Positions 36,502 through 45,802 of a stretch of 64,000 bases of DNA are shown here, piece after piece. The stretch comes from JACPVU01 sp964373255. GTDB taxonomy: Archaea; Aenigmatarchaeota; Aenigmatarchaeia; GW2011-AR5. Positions within the stretch are counted from its first letter, which is position 1. Every line of letters begins with the position of its first letter. Position numbers and translations under genes: made by a program. The notes under the pieces were generated by a model. It saw only the letters and a program-made list of their open reading frames with translations. It was not told where the DNA came from and ran no database searches. Location: NCBI GenBank assembly GCA_964373255.1, contig CAYJTG010000003.1:1-64000 (forward strand), in the 5' to 3' direction.

Positions 36502-39279
36502 TCACTTCCAGTATATCTTCGTCCTGGCAAAATTTTTTTCGGCTTCTAGTATATCCTTGTAGAACTGCTCTTTATTGGTATGGAGCATGGCTAAAATTCT
36601 GGCTGCTGTTTGCGGGCCTACGCCGTGGCCCGCCAATGCCTCGACAGCCTTTCGCCCGTAAACAACGACCAAGTCGGACGACCGGCGGATTGTCTGGAAT
36701 TCGTTGAGTTCTTCTTTTGTCAACTGTTTCTTTTTGAGCTTCTTTTTCACGATATTTTGCGCGCTTATCTGCCTTGGTCTTAATATTGCTATCAACGCTG
36801 ACCTGCATTTGGGGCACTGCGGTTGTTCATTGACATCCTTTACCTTTGTGATCAGTGTGTAGTCCCCGCAGTTCGTGCACAGAAGCCTTATCCTCGTCAA
36901 TAGAAGCCTCCTCTTGAATGCCCTGAAGATCTCGCCTTCCGGCATTTTTGGCTTCATGACTTCCGAGAACTGCTGAACAAGACCCAGTTCGCCCAGATGG
37001 CTCAGTCCTTGACTTACGTGCAGTTTTATTTCGCCGTTCTTGATCTTTTCGATCACGTCTTTTGCGTTTTTAATGTCCATTTTTTCAAGAAATAGTTCTC
37101 GCATCGTCTCTGTGTAGGCAGGGCTATCGGCGTATGACGCAACTATCTTGCTGACGTTTATTTTATCGTATTTCGCGGCTTTCGATATTATGCCAAAGCG
37201 CCTCGCCACATGAACGAACCGCCATTTGAACATTGAAGACCTTTCTATCGAATCCTTCAGCACGTCATCAAAATTCTTCGCCTCCTTGAGAATTCTTTTT
37301 ACGTCATCGGGTTTCGCAGTTGTCTGGAGCATTATTCTGTACGGGTCATTCTTTATGTTGACAGACACTCCTGTTTCTGCCGTAATGATGGCGCCCAAGT
37401 ATTTTGCAAGTGTATTATTGACCAATGATCCAAAGCATGCGTGAACGACGATAAAGTTCTTGTAGTTTTCGACGAGCACATTTTTTTCATCGGGCACGAT
37501 GTGCGATGCCTTGTGCTTTGAAAGTATATCCGCCATTTCTTCCAGCGCGTGCTTATCGATATCAAACTCTTCCTCAACTTTGTCAAGGTTTTCAGAAGCA
37601 ATGAGCCGCCTCAGCCGCCCGACACCATGCGCTATACTAAGTGGGACAGGTATTAGCTCGCCCTCCCACGCGGGTATAGCAGACTCGATGTCTTCCACTG
37701 GTTCGACAATAACCTTGTTGCCATCAACTTGAATTATTTTCCATGCACGGCCGGCGCAAACAAATCTGTTGCCGCTCTGCCCGTGCTCGGCCACGAACTC
37801 TTCATCCAAGCTGCCTATAGGCTCGTTCTCAACGATTGAAATAATTCTGTATTGCACTTTGTTTGGTATCGTTGACAGGTTTTCAAAGTAGTAGTTCCAC
37901 GCCCGCCTCTTTCTATTAACCAAATACCCTGTTTTTGTTTTATCTAGCCATACGAGGTGCAGGCTTTCCAGAAACTCAAGAATTTTTATAAATTCCTTTT
38001 TTGTGAGATTCCTGTAGGGGTACGCCCCTTTCACAATCTCGTATATTTTTTCATCCGGTACCGAATAGTATTCAAGCGCTATGCCGATTATTTGTGTTGC
38101 CAGTACGTCAAATGCGTCTGTATGTATTTTTACATCTTCCAGTTTTTTGTCGACGGCGTTCTTTGCGATAACGGCCGACTCAAAAGCGTCTTCTTCGCCT
38201 GTAATAATTATGCCCTTGCTCGTTCTTCCAACGCCGTGGCCGCTGCGGCCAATGCGTTGTATCAACCTTGAGACCTGTCTAGGCGATAAATATTGGACAA
38301 CTAAATCTATGGAGCCTATGTCAATGCCAAGCTCCAGGCTGCTCGTAGCTATCAGTGATTTCAGTGTTTGTGCTTTGAATTTCTGCTCAGCGCTTATTCT
38401 TCGCTCTTTTGAGAGCGACCCGTGATGAACGGCCTGCATAAGCTCCCTGTCAAGAGTTCTTAACCTCGATGACAGCACTTCAGCAGTCTCGCGCGTATTT
38501 GTAAATGTCAGAACAGACGTATGGCTCTTAATCAGTTCGTACAAGTGACGCAGCCGCGTGGTCGTGTTTATCCCAATGAACAGTTCATCGGCAATAGTTC
38601 TGTCCTGCATTGTTGGCTTGGGTGATTCTACCTTAATGGTGTATTTTTTTTCTGAATCGGCGTGTATAATTTTTACATTGCTCCCAAGAAATTCCGCAAC
38701 TGTCTGTGGCGAACCGACCGTAGCCGACAACCCAATGCGTTGAAAATCGCCGCAAAGCTCTTTCAGACGCTCCAGTGCTACAGATAATTGAACGCCCCGC
38801 TTGTTTTCGACAAGCTCATGGATTTCGTCGACTACAACGAACTTAACATTTTTGAGGTGCTCGCGCATCGTTTCCCCGGTCAATATAGCCTGAAGCGTTT
38901 CTGGTGTTGTAAGAAGGCAGTGTGGGGGTATTTCCCTCTGTGCGGTCCTTTCTACCTGCGAAGTATCGCCGTGTCGTACTGATATGTCAAGATCAAGCTT
39001 GTCGGCCCACCACACCAAACGGTCGAGAAGGTCCCTGTTCAGTGAGCGCAGCGGTGTTATATAGAGTATAGATATAGGTTTTAGCGTATCTTTCGCCGCC
39101 TTGTCAAAAAGAGGCAGCATTGCCGTTTCTGTTTTGCCGATACCGGTAGGTGCAATTATAAGAATATTCGAACCATTCATTATTTCCGGCATACCCATCT
39201 TCTGTGCTAGCGTTGGCTCGATAAATCCCTTGTCTCTTATCAGCTTCTGCATTTTTTCTGAGAACATCTGAAATGTCAT
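36502..39279 (-). CDS. lhr: Lhr-like ATP-dependent helicase
   Basis: The protein has 925 residues. Superfamily 2 motifs: APTGIGKTETA near 42-52 (Walker A), TPLRSLNRDLLDR, VVVDEIHELVENKRG near 148-162 (DEIH), LSATVGSP, and RLIQRIGRSGHGVGRTS near 335-351 (motif VI). The winged helix and Lhr core domain follow, then a zinc ribbon CTNCGDYTLI ... CPKCRSA near 815-845 and a C-terminal helical tail. Lhr proteins translocate 3'-5' and act in replication-coupled repair. The phosphoesterase gene lies immediately upstream, an association typical of archaeal and bacterial Lhr. Confidence 0.95.
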   Translation of the reverse strand: MTFQMFSEKMQKLIRDKGFIEPTLAQKMGMPEIMNGSNILIIAPTGIGKTETAMLPLFDKAAKDTLKPISILYITPLRSLNRDLLDRLVWWADKLDLDISVRHGDTSQVERTAQREIPPHCLLTTPETLQAILTGETMREHLKNVKFVVVDEIHELVENKRGVQLSVALERLKELCGDFQRIGLSATVGSPQTVAEFLGSNVKIIHADSEKKYTIKVESPKPTMQDRTIADELFIGINTTTRLRHLYELIKSHTSVLTFTNTRETAEVLSSRLRTLDRELMQAVHHGSLSKERRISAEQKFKAQTLKSLIATSSLELGIDIGSIDLVVQYLSPRQVSRLIQRIGRSGHGVGRTSKGIIITGEEDAFESAVIAKNAVDKKLEDVKIHTDAFDVLATQIIGIALEYYSVPDEKIYEIVKGAYPYRNLTKKEFIKILEFLESLHLVWLDKTKTGYLVNRKRRAWNYYFENLSTIPNKVQYRIISIVENEPIGSLDEEFVAEHGQSGNRFVCAGRAWKIIQVDGNKVIVEPVEDIESAIPAWEGELIPVPLSIAHGVGRLRRLIASENLDKVEEEFDIDKHALEEMADILSKHKASHIVPDEKNVLVENYKNFIVVHACFGSLVNNTLAKYLGAIITAETGVSVNIKNDPYRIMLQTTAKPDDVKRILKEAKNFDDVLKDSIERSSMFKWRFVHVARRFGIISKAAKYDKINVSKIVASYADSPAYTETMRELFLEKMDIKNAKDVIEKIKNGEIKLHVSQGLSHLGELGLVQQFSEVMKPKMPEGEIFRAFKRRLLLTRIRLLCTNCGDYTLITKVKDVNEQPQCPKCRSALIAILRPRQISAQNIVKKKLKKKQLTKEELNEFQTIRRSSDLVVVYGRKAVEALAGHGVGPQTAARILAMLHTNKEQFYKDILEAEKNFARTKIYWK

Positions 39280-39280
39280 T

Positions 39281-39973
39281 TTAATCGATCCTCATGTTAT
39301 TTATTGCACCTATGTCTGTTCCGTCAAGAAGATAAGCACGGGCGTTCTTTGTGTCGAGCATCTTTGCTATCGGCCCTAACAGCTCGTCTTTGTTAACAAT
39401 AGTTGCGCCGCAAAGTTCATTAAATGCCGGCATTATAACAAGTGTTTTGCCATTTAACCTCTTCGCCAGCTTTCCTATAACCCAGACCGGTTCAACGTAG
39501 ACAGCACCAAGCTTATCCCTGAACTTTACGTGAGGCTGGTTGTGCCCTATAACTATCGTTCTTTTGCCTGTTTTGACATTTCTATGGCCGTGTGTAAGAA
39601 AATAGTTTTCGATAGTAATAGAGCTCTTCACTCTTATATTTTTACCCCGCGGTACCATTTTTTCTATACCGCCGTCGTGGTTTCCTTTTACAATTATTAT
39701 ATCGTCAAAGTCTAGCAACAAGAAAAACCGGTCGAGCTCGAATTTTTCCTGAAGCGAGAATCCAAGAACCCTGTGCTTTACATCGCCCAAAAGAATGAGT
39801 TTCTTTGTTCGTGTGATTTTTTTCAGCTTATTTATTCTTTTTGCCAGCTTCTCCGGCTGGCTGGGCATAACTATGCCTTTTTCATAAATGTCTTTTGTTA
39901 TTCCTATGTGCAGGTCTGCGACGATCAAACATTTGCCTATTTTTAGTGCCGGATAGTTTTTCAGGAATCTCAT
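39281..39973 (-). CDS. Lhr-associated metallophosphoesterase
   Basis: The protein has 230 residues. Calcineurin-like motifs: CLIVADLHIGI near 14-24 (DxH), LILLGDVKHRV near 59-69 (GD), VKGNHDGGIEKM near 94-105 (GNHD), FLTHGHRN near 127-134 and IGHNQPHV near 143-150. It belongs to the group fused to or encoded beside Lhr and DNA ligase, thought to process DNA ends. Its stop is one base from the lhr start. Confidence 0.9.
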   Translation of the reverse strand: MRFLKNYPALKIGKCLIVADLHIGITKDIYEKGIVMPSQPEKLAKRINKLKKITRTKKLILLGDVKHRVLGFSLQEKFELDRFFLLLDFDDIIIVKGNHDGGIEKMVPRGKNIRVKSSITIENYFLTHGHRNVKTGKRTIVIGHNQPHVKFRDKLGAVYVEPVWVIGKLAKRLNGKTLVIMPAFNELCGATIVNKDELLGPIAKMLDTKNARAYLLDGTDIGAINNMRID

Positions 39974-39984
39974 AACACAATGCC

Positions 39985-41859
39985 TCAGAAACCGAAAATG
40001 ATTCTTATTATGGTAAGCAGCGACGACGATATGACATTTATTGGATCTGACATTTGTCCAACAGAAAGCCCAGTAATTACTTCATAACTGCTTTCTGTAT
40101 CGTTCTGCGATTGGTTTGTGATTTCCATCTCTGTTGTTGGAAGTGACGTATTAAGTTCTGTGTCATTTATAGCATTAATTACTGGGGGTTCTGCCACATT
40201 TATTTCGTTTGTTATATCATTATTTTTGTCGTCAACCCTTACTCGTACACGAAACTTATAAACGCCTTTTTCTGTGGTGTTTTCTATCTTGTTCTTAAGA
40301 TAAAGTATTGTAGACGCTAATGTTGAAAGTTCAACACTCTGTTTATTTGCATCATAAGTGCCCTTCCACTTATTTTCATTGTTGTCTAACCCTAGTGAAA
40401 CAGGATTATTGTCTTTGAAAACATACGAGTAAACTGTGAAATTCTTCTGGCTTGTGAAATTGTTTGTGATTCTTACGGTTGTTGTAAACTCCTCTTCTAT
40501 GTGCACGTTTGGCGGGTAGTTTACAACTTCGTACAAGGACACGTTTTGCTTCACAAATACTGTTGTAGTGCCCCCACCACCACCGCTTGTGCCAGAGCTG
40601 GATACTATTGTAGTTGTCTTGCAGACCGATGACGAAGACCCCTTAACGTTTATGTTTTTTGAGTCGATTGCATCAAGGCCTTCTGCAACAATCGCATAGG
40701 TGCCGTCAGAAAAAGTGCCGTCACAATTTGATTTTAATTGAACTGGAACTTTCAAGTTGTACGGTGTGAATTTATTTTCCAGATTCATATTTGTTATATC
40801 GCTGATCTTGTTGCCTGTGCTGTTTTTCACGAAAATATCGATAGACGTTTTTGAAGTATTGCCCTTGTAAATACTTATAGAAACTTCTGCGGTTTCACCG
40901 TATTTTATCTCGTTATCCGATCCCACGTTAACGGATGTTATATTTATGGATGAATCAAACTGTGGGCTTGAGCCTTTTACAACGATAACCTTGCTCGCAT
41001 TATTATTACTCACGTCTGTATCATTGCATCCCGTACTGACAAGGGAAGCTTTGATATAGTAAGCTTCTGATCCTGTAATGCCATCAGGCGTCCACTGCCT
41101 GCCTATTGTTTTTGTGCACAGAAGTTCTGATGTTACTTCCATCGGTGATTTTACGAAATTTCCAAAAATATCTTCGACAAAATAGTTTACCGTAGAATTG
41201 TGCATGGTATTATTGCACGTTGTATCGTTAACGATTAAATTAAAATTTATTGTCCCTATTTCATAAACAACTGAATTTGTGCCTATCGAAAGCTCAAGGT
41301 TGCATATAAGTGTGGTGTTTTGCTGAGTCGTATTGGTTTGATTGGTTTGCTGGTTAATTTTTGGCTTGTTAACAGCGCCAGGCGTGGGCTCGCATTCTGC
41401 AAAGCTGCTGTTGATTATGCAAATGGTTTTACCTTCGGCCGAAACAGGCGAGTATGTTATATTGTCAAAAATTTCTGTAGAATTTTTTATCCAGACCGTT
41501 TCATTTGCAGAATTCAGAAGGTCTGACCACGAACTGTCTATCACTGGCCCTGTATAATTAGAATAATCAGCAAGAAATAAAATCGCGTCCTGTGCAATAA
41601 CCAAATACCCTCCGGGATTCAAAATCATTGTTCCTTGCCCACCATTTGCAGGCGGCGGATTCAATGTATGATCAGTATTACCCGTGTTGAGTTTCCATCC
41701 TGTAAGATTGTAGATATCTGAGTCATTATTGTATACTTCTACCCATTCGTGTCCTGTGTCCGTCCCGTTTGGATTGTGCATTATTTCGTTTATAGAAATT
41801 CCATACGATACACTAGAAGAAACAGCTAAAATAAAAATGTACAACAAAATTTTATGCAT
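39985..41859 (-). CDS. Lamin-tail-domain surface protein
   Basis: The protein has 624 residues. Signal peptide at about 1-20, then a lamin-tail domain at about 22-145: INEIMHNPNGTDTGHEWVEV, YNLTGWKLN, LNPGGYLVIAQ, NETVWIKN. Beta-rich repeats of about 100 residues follow, with many Asn-x-Ser/Thr sites suited to N-glycosylation and a glycine-rich hinge (SSSGTSGGGGGTTT) near 425. A hydrophobic C-terminus (PINVISSSLLTIIRIIFGF) can anchor it to the membrane. It may be a substrate of the glycan locus that begins next to it. Confidence 0.82.
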   Translation of the reverse strand: MHKILLYIFILAVSSSVSYGISINEIMHNPNGTDTGHEWVEVYNNDSDIYNLTGWKLNTGNTDHTLNPPPANGGQGTMILNPGGYLVIAQDAILFLADYSNYTGPVIDSSWSDLLNSANETVWIKNSTEIFDNITYSPVSAEGKTICIINSSFAECEPTPGAVNKPKINQQTNQTNTTQQNTTLICNLELSIGTNSVVYEIGTINFNLIVNDTTCNNTMHNSTVNYFVEDIFGNFVKSPMEVTSELLCTKTIGRQWTPDGITGSEAYYIKASLVSTGCNDTDVSNNNASKVIVVKGSSPQFDSSINITSVNVGSDNEIKYGETAEVSISIYKGNTSKTSIDIFVKNSTGNKISDITNMNLENKFTPYNLKVPVQLKSNCDGTFSDGTYAIVAEGLDAIDSKNINVKGSSSSVCKTTTIVSSSGTSGGGGGTTTVFVKQNVSLYEVVNYPPNVHIEEEFTTTVRITNNFTSQKNFTVYSYVFKDNNPVSLGLDNNENKWKGTYDANKQSVELSTLASTILYLKNKIENTTEKGVYKFRVRVRVDDKNNDITNEINVAEPPVINAINDTELNTSLPTTEMEITNQSQNDTESSYEVITGLSVGQMSDPINVISSSLLTIIRIIFGF

Positions 41860-41904
41860 AGATTATTTAATATGAAAGCTTAAATCTAAGAATAGCATGT
41901 GGGC

Positions 41905-42732
41905 TTATATGGGTTTCCATTCTTTTATTGCCTTTTCATAGCCGTGCGGCGTGCCGACGTCAAAAAGGAAGCCGTCATGAACAAATCCTGTAACACTTCC
42001 CTTGCTGCTCAGTATAGAAAACAGCTTGTCGGTCATGACCTTCCCGTTTGGCACGTATCTTAGTGCTTCAGGCTCAAATATGTAGAAGCTCGCGTCTATT
42101 AGATTGGTAGGCGCGTTCAAAGGCTGGTCAATAAATTCTACCACCTGGTTGCCGTGCATTCTCACAACACCGTATTCTGTAGGATCGTTCGAATTTGAAA
42201 GTAGGATGGTTGCAAGTGCGCCCTGTTTCCTGTGGAAATTAAATAGCTCTGGTATGTTAGGATTTATGAGCGTATCTACATTCAAGACCGCAAATGTGTC
42301 GTGTATTTTTCCCCTAAGAAGCCGCAGAGCCCCCATCTTGCCGAGAGGCTTTTGTTCTACAATATAATCTATCTTAACGCCAAATTTGCTGCCATTACCA
42401 AAATGTTCAAATATCTTTTCGTGGTTCTCTCCTACAGTAAGAATGATATTTCTTATGTCAAATTCCTTTAACATGTTTATCTGGTGCTCCAGAACAGGGC
42501 GGCCTTTGATCGGTATAAGCGCCTTAGGTATCTCGTATGTTATTGGTCTCAGCATCGCACCGTCGCCACCGGCCATTATTACAACTGTATTCAAGTCTGT
42601 TTTTGCAAGGCCTCTCATGATAAGTTGTTCAACCGCGTGTGACCTGTTTCTTACATCTTCATGGTCGATTGTCTTGTCCAGTTTCCTTAGTATGTCAGAT
42701 TTTATTGTTATAGTAACGCGCTTAAGAGTCAT
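41905..42732 (-). CDS. RHH DNA-binding domain fused to sugar-phosphate nucleotidyltransferase
   Basis: The protein has 275 residues. Residues 1-44 are a ribbon-helix-helix: LKRVTITIKSDILRKLDKTI with SHAVEQLIMRGL as second helix. From about 49 the nucleotidyltransferase starts, VVIMAGGDGAMLRPITYEIP with KALIPIKGRPVLEHQ; VLNVDTLIN near 147-155 holds a metal-binding Asp. The usual GGxGTRL reads GGDGAMLRP, losing the Arg at its normal place. The product would be an NDP-sugar. The fusion lets an enzyme, or an enzyme-derived sensor, bind DNA; repeated GTATGAA boxes lie at its own promoter. Confidence 0.88.
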   Translation of the reverse strand: MTLKRVTITIKSDILRKLDKTIDHEDVRNRSHAVEQLIMRGLAKTDLNTVVIMAGGDGAMLRPITYEIPKALIPIKGRPVLEHQINMLKEFDIRNIILTVGENHEKIFEHFGNGSKFGVKIDYIVEQKPLGKMGALRLLRGKIHDTFAVLNVDTLINPNIPELFNFHRKQGALATILLSNSNDPTEYGVVRMHGNQVVEFIDQPLNAPTNLIDASFYIFEPEALRYVPNGKVMTDKLFSILSSKGSVTGFVHDGFLFDVGTPHGYEKAIKEWKPI

Positions 42733-42770
42733 TCATACCACGTATCCACAAAAGTATGAAAAAGTATGAA
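42732..42770 (-). promoter_or_regulatory. Operator-like GTATGAA repeats before the RHH fusion gene
   Basis: AAAGTATGAA is repeated in tandem at 42751-42760 and 42761-42770, and the inverse TTCATAC lies at 42732-42738. On the minus strand a TATA box CGTTTAAATAG sits just upstream (about 42780-42790), so the repeats overlap the expected transcription start. A 10-bp spacing suits side-by-side RHH dimers. Confidence 0.65.
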
Positions 42771-42812
42771 ATTCCAAACTATTTAAACGTGACATCTATG
42801 TTTATTGTTGTG

Positions 42813-42838
42813 GTTTCTGTGGAATTCAATCGACCACA
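42813..42838. repeat. Inverted repeat enclosing a fragment of the A-element arm
   Basis: TTGTGGT and ACCACAA (inverted) enclose TGGAATTCAATC (42820-42831), identical to the last 12 bases of elements A1-A3. It lies in the divergent promoter region between the RHH fusion and hddA. It may be an excision scar, or an operator that matches by chance. Confidence 0.4.
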
Positions 42839-42878
42839 ACCACTAAATCTTTAAAATTATGTTACCAATGGTGTCACT

Positions 42879-43913
42879 ATGATAATAAGAAGCAGGTCTC
42901 CTGTCAGAATATCATTCGGCGGAGGCGGAACAGATATACCGCCTTACTGTTTTGAAAGGGGCGGCTGCGTAGTGTCGGCAACAATAAACAAATACTCCTA
43001 TGCAACCCTGCAGAGCCGAGATGACCAAAAAATATTCGTAGAATCTGTCGATTTCCTGAAAAGCACGGTATTTGGAAATATGTCTGAAATCGTCTATAAC
43101 AATGAGCTTGATGTCCTGAAAGCTGTAATAAAAAATCTCAATCATACAGGCATGGGCGCTAATATATGGATGAGAAGTGATGTTCCGCCGCGTTCTGGGC
43201 TGGGGTCTTCGGCGGCTGCGTTCGCAGCCATGATAGGTCTTTTCAATCACATGCGTGGTGAGAAGGCAATGACGAACTATGAAATTGCCGAGCTTGCCTA
43301 CAAGTTAGAGAGGGAAGAGCTGAAAATAGGCGGCGGGTACCAGGACCAGTATGCAACTGTATTTGGCGGCATAAATTATATTGAGTTTGCAAGCAACGGT
43401 ATAAAGGTAAATCCGATAAAAATGAAGAAAGATCACGTACTGGAGTTAGAAAAGCACCTTGTTATTGCCTACGCTGGCGAAAGGCAGGCAAGCGGCGACA
43501 TAATTGAGGCTGAAAAGAAGGGTTACAAGGAAAATAAAGAAGTCTTTGAAGCGCTTGAAAAAACAAAACAAATTGCGCAGGAAATAAGATACGCGATAAT
43601 AAGGGGTGATTTTGAGAGGCTCGGTGCATTGCTGCATGAATCATGGGAAACAAAGAAAAAACATTCTGCCTTGGTGTCGCACCAACGCATAAATGATATA
43701 TACGATCTGGCTAGAAAGAATGGCGCCATAGGCGGTAAAGTGTCTGGTGCAGGTGGCGGAGGGTTTATGTTTTTCCTGTGCGAGCCTAACAAGGAACATA
43801 ATGTTGTTGCTGCTCTGGAAAAAATCGGTGCTAAACCTGTCAACTTCACATTCGATTTCGATGGTCTGCAGACATGGGAGCCTGCAAACCGTACCCCCAT
43901 GATTTTGAATTAA
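42879..43913 (+). CDS. hddA: D-glycero-D-manno-heptose 7-phosphate kinase (GHMP family)
   Basis: The protein has 344 residues. It begins IIRSRSPVRISFGGGGTDIP, the HddA/FKP start. The ATP loop is PPRSGLGSSAAAFAA near 103-117 and motif 3 is KVSGAGGGGFMFFL near 287-300. It phosphorylates the anomeric carbon of heptose 7-phosphate. GGTG lies upstream of ATG 42879. The next two genes encode the isomerase and the phosphatase-nucleotidyltransferase of the same pathway, which supports the call strongly. It is the first gene of a three- or four-gene operon. Confidence 0.9.
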   Translation: MIIRSRSPVRISFGGGGTDIPPYCFERGGCVVSATINKYSYATLQSRDDQKIFVESVDFLKSTVFGNMSEIVYNNELDVLKAVIKNLNHTGMGANIWMRSDVPPRSGLGSSAAAFAAMIGLFNHMRGEKAMTNYEIAELAYKLEREELKIGGGYQDQYATVFGGINYIEFASNGIKVNPIKMKKDHVLELEKHLVIAYAGERQASGDIIEAEKKGYKENKEVFEALEKTKQIAQEIRYAIIRGDFERLGALLHESWETKKKHSALVSHQRINDIYDLARKNGAIGGKVSGAGGGGFMFFLCEPNKEHNVVAALEKIGAKPVNFTFDFDGLQTWEPANRTPMILN

Positions 43914-43930
43914 AATGAAGAAGTGATGTT

Positions 43931-44506
43931 ATGAACTACCTAGAGGAAAAAATGAATCTTCATAAAAAAATGGTTGATTTATTGGATTTGAAATCAATAG
44001 AAAGGGTTGCGGATGCGATATCAAAATGCTATAGAAGCGATGGCAAACTATTGATATTCGGCAATGGCGGTTCTGCGGCCGATGCGCTTCACTTTGCTGC
44101 GGAGTTCGAGGGACAGCTATCATCTGTAGACAAAAATCGGAAAGCGCTGCCAGCCATAACACCGTCTAATTTGTCTGCATTGACAGCCATAAGTAATGAT
44201 TATAATTATGATACTAGCTTTCTCCGTTTTGTTCAAGCTAATGCAAGGTCTAGTGATGTTGTCGTAGGCATAAGTACAAGTGGCAATTCAAAAAATGTGA
44301 TTAACGCAATAAAAGAAGCCAAGAACATTGGTGCAACAACAGTTGGCTTTACCGGTTATGACGGCGGTCAGTTAAAAGACTTTGTTGACATCCTTATGAA
44401 TGTTCCTGCTTCTAATGTTTCAATAATACAGGAAGGCCACATTATAGCTTATCATCGCGTATGTGCTCTTGTTATAAAGGAATTGTTTGGTTATGATGCA
44501 TTATGA
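43931..44506 (+). CDS. gmhA: Sedoheptulose-7-phosphate isomerase
   Basis: The protein has 191 residues, a single SIS domain: LLIFGNGGSAADALHFAAEF near 41-60, VVGISTSGNSKNVINAIKEA near 111-130 and a C-terminal helix AYHRVCALVIKELFG. GmhA turns sedoheptulose 7-phosphate into D-glycero-D-manno-heptose 7-phosphate, the first committed step. The stop codon overlaps the next start by four bases (ATGA), so the two are translated together. Confidence 0.92.
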   Translation: MNYLEEKMNLHKKMVDLLDLKSIERVADAISKCYRSDGKLLIFGNGGSAADALHFAAEFEGQLSSVDKNRKALPAITPSNLSALTAISNDYNYDTSFLRFVQANARSSDVVVGISTSGNSKNVINAIKEAKNIGATTVGFTGYDGGQLKDFVDILMNVPASNVSIIQEGHIIAYHRVCALVIKELFGYDAL

Positions 44507-45771
44507 AGCCTGCAGTTTTTTTGGACAGGGATGGTGTAGTAATTACAGCAACGCACCTAGTTACGAAAATGCAGGAAGTCGAAATAGAAAAAAATGCGCC
44601 TGACGCAATAAGAATTTTTAATGATCTTGGATTCAAGGTAATAATAGTTACAAACCAGCCGCAAGTGGCCCGCGGCCTGTGCACAGAAGAAGACGTCATC
44701 AAGATAAATAAAAATATAAAGAAAACCATGGAAAAAGATGGAGCTATAATTGATGATATATATTTCTGCCCGCATCATCCGGAGATGCATGAAGATGTGC
44801 CGGAGTATGCAAAAAAATATCGAATAGATTGTCGTTGCAGAAAACCGAAGACAGGGATGATATTAGAGGCGGCAAAAAAACATGATATAGATCTTTCAAA
44901 ATCATTTATGATCGGTGATCGCACGGTTGATGCGATGACAGGCAAGAATGCCGGCATAAAGACAATTCTAGTAAAAACTGGCAGAGCAGGAATGGATGGC
45001 AAATACGATACTATTCCTGATCATATATGCGCCGATCTGATGGAAGCTGCAAAACTTATCAAAAGATCAGTTACAACCAAGGCTGTCATCCTAGCTGGTG
45101 GCAAGGGCGAACGCCTGATGCCATTAACAAAGGACATACCAAAGCCGATGATAGAAATAAGCGGCAAGCCCGTCTTGCAGCATCATATAGGACTATTGAA
45201 GAAATACGGGATAAATGAAATAATAGTCTGTGCGAGCTATCTTATCGACAAGATAAAAGACTTTTTTGGAAATGGTAAAAATTTTGGTGTGCAAATATAT
45301 TATCCCGATGAGCCTGAGCAGCTCGGCACAGGTGGCGCAATAAAGAACGCAGAACAATTTATCAAAGGCTGCAAAAATTTTATTGTATTGAATGGCGATG
45401 TCGTGACAAACATAAATTTGTCTGCATTACTTGATTTTCACGAAACTAAGGACTGTTTAGCTACAATTGTTGTTCGTAAGAGTGATCATCCGATAGACAG
45501 CGATATCGTTCAGTTGGATGAGAACAGGGTTATAAGGTATATAGGCCGTGGGCAGAAAAAGCACAAAGTCGCAAATACAGGCATAATGATATTAAAAGCT
45601 AGCATACTCGGGCACATAAAGAAGGGTGTATCGAACATCGAGACAGACGTGGTGTTTCGCATGCTTGATGACTATAAAATTTGTGCATATTTTTCCAACG
45701 ATTACATAAAGGACATGGGCACTTTTGACAGGCTTGAAAAGGTCCGTAGGGAATTTTCGCTGATTTCCTGA
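44503..45771 (+). CDS. gmhB-hddC: Heptose-bisphosphate phosphatase fused to heptose-1-phosphate nucleotidyltransferase
   Basis: The protein has 422 residues in two enzymes. Residues 1-185 are GmhB, a HAD phosphatase: FLDRDGVVITA near 5-15, VTNQPQVARG near 50-59, the zinc loop CPHHPEM ... CRCRKP near 88-115, and MIGDRTVDAM near 143-152. From about 192 the nucleotidyltransferase starts (KAVILAGGKGERLMPLTKDI), with VLNGDVVTNI near 297. Together they remove the 7-phosphate and activate heptose 1-phosphate, probably as GDP-heptose. Bacteria usually keep these as separate genes. Confidence 0.93.
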   Translation: MKPAVFLDRDGVVITATHLVTKMQEVEIEKNAPDAIRIFNDLGFKVIIVTNQPQVARGLCTEEDVIKINKNIKKTMEKDGAIIDDIYFCPHHPEMHEDVPEYAKKYRIDCRCRKPKTGMILEAAKKHDIDLSKSFMIGDRTVDAMTGKNAGIKTILVKTGRAGMDGKYDTIPDHICADLMEAAKLIKRSVTTKAVILAGGKGERLMPLTKDIPKPMIEISGKPVLQHHIGLLKKYGINEIIVCASYLIDKIKDFFGNGKNFGVQIYYPDEPEQLGTGGAIKNAEQFIKGCKNFIVLNGDVVTNINLSALLDFHETKDCLATIVVRKSDHPIDSDIVQLDENRVIRYIGRGQKKHKVANTGIMILKASILGHIKKGVSNIETDVVFRMLDDYKICAYFSNDYIKDMGTFDRLEKVRREFSLIS

Positions 45772-45802
45772 GCTTATAAATCTTTAGTTTATGTTGATAG
45801 TT

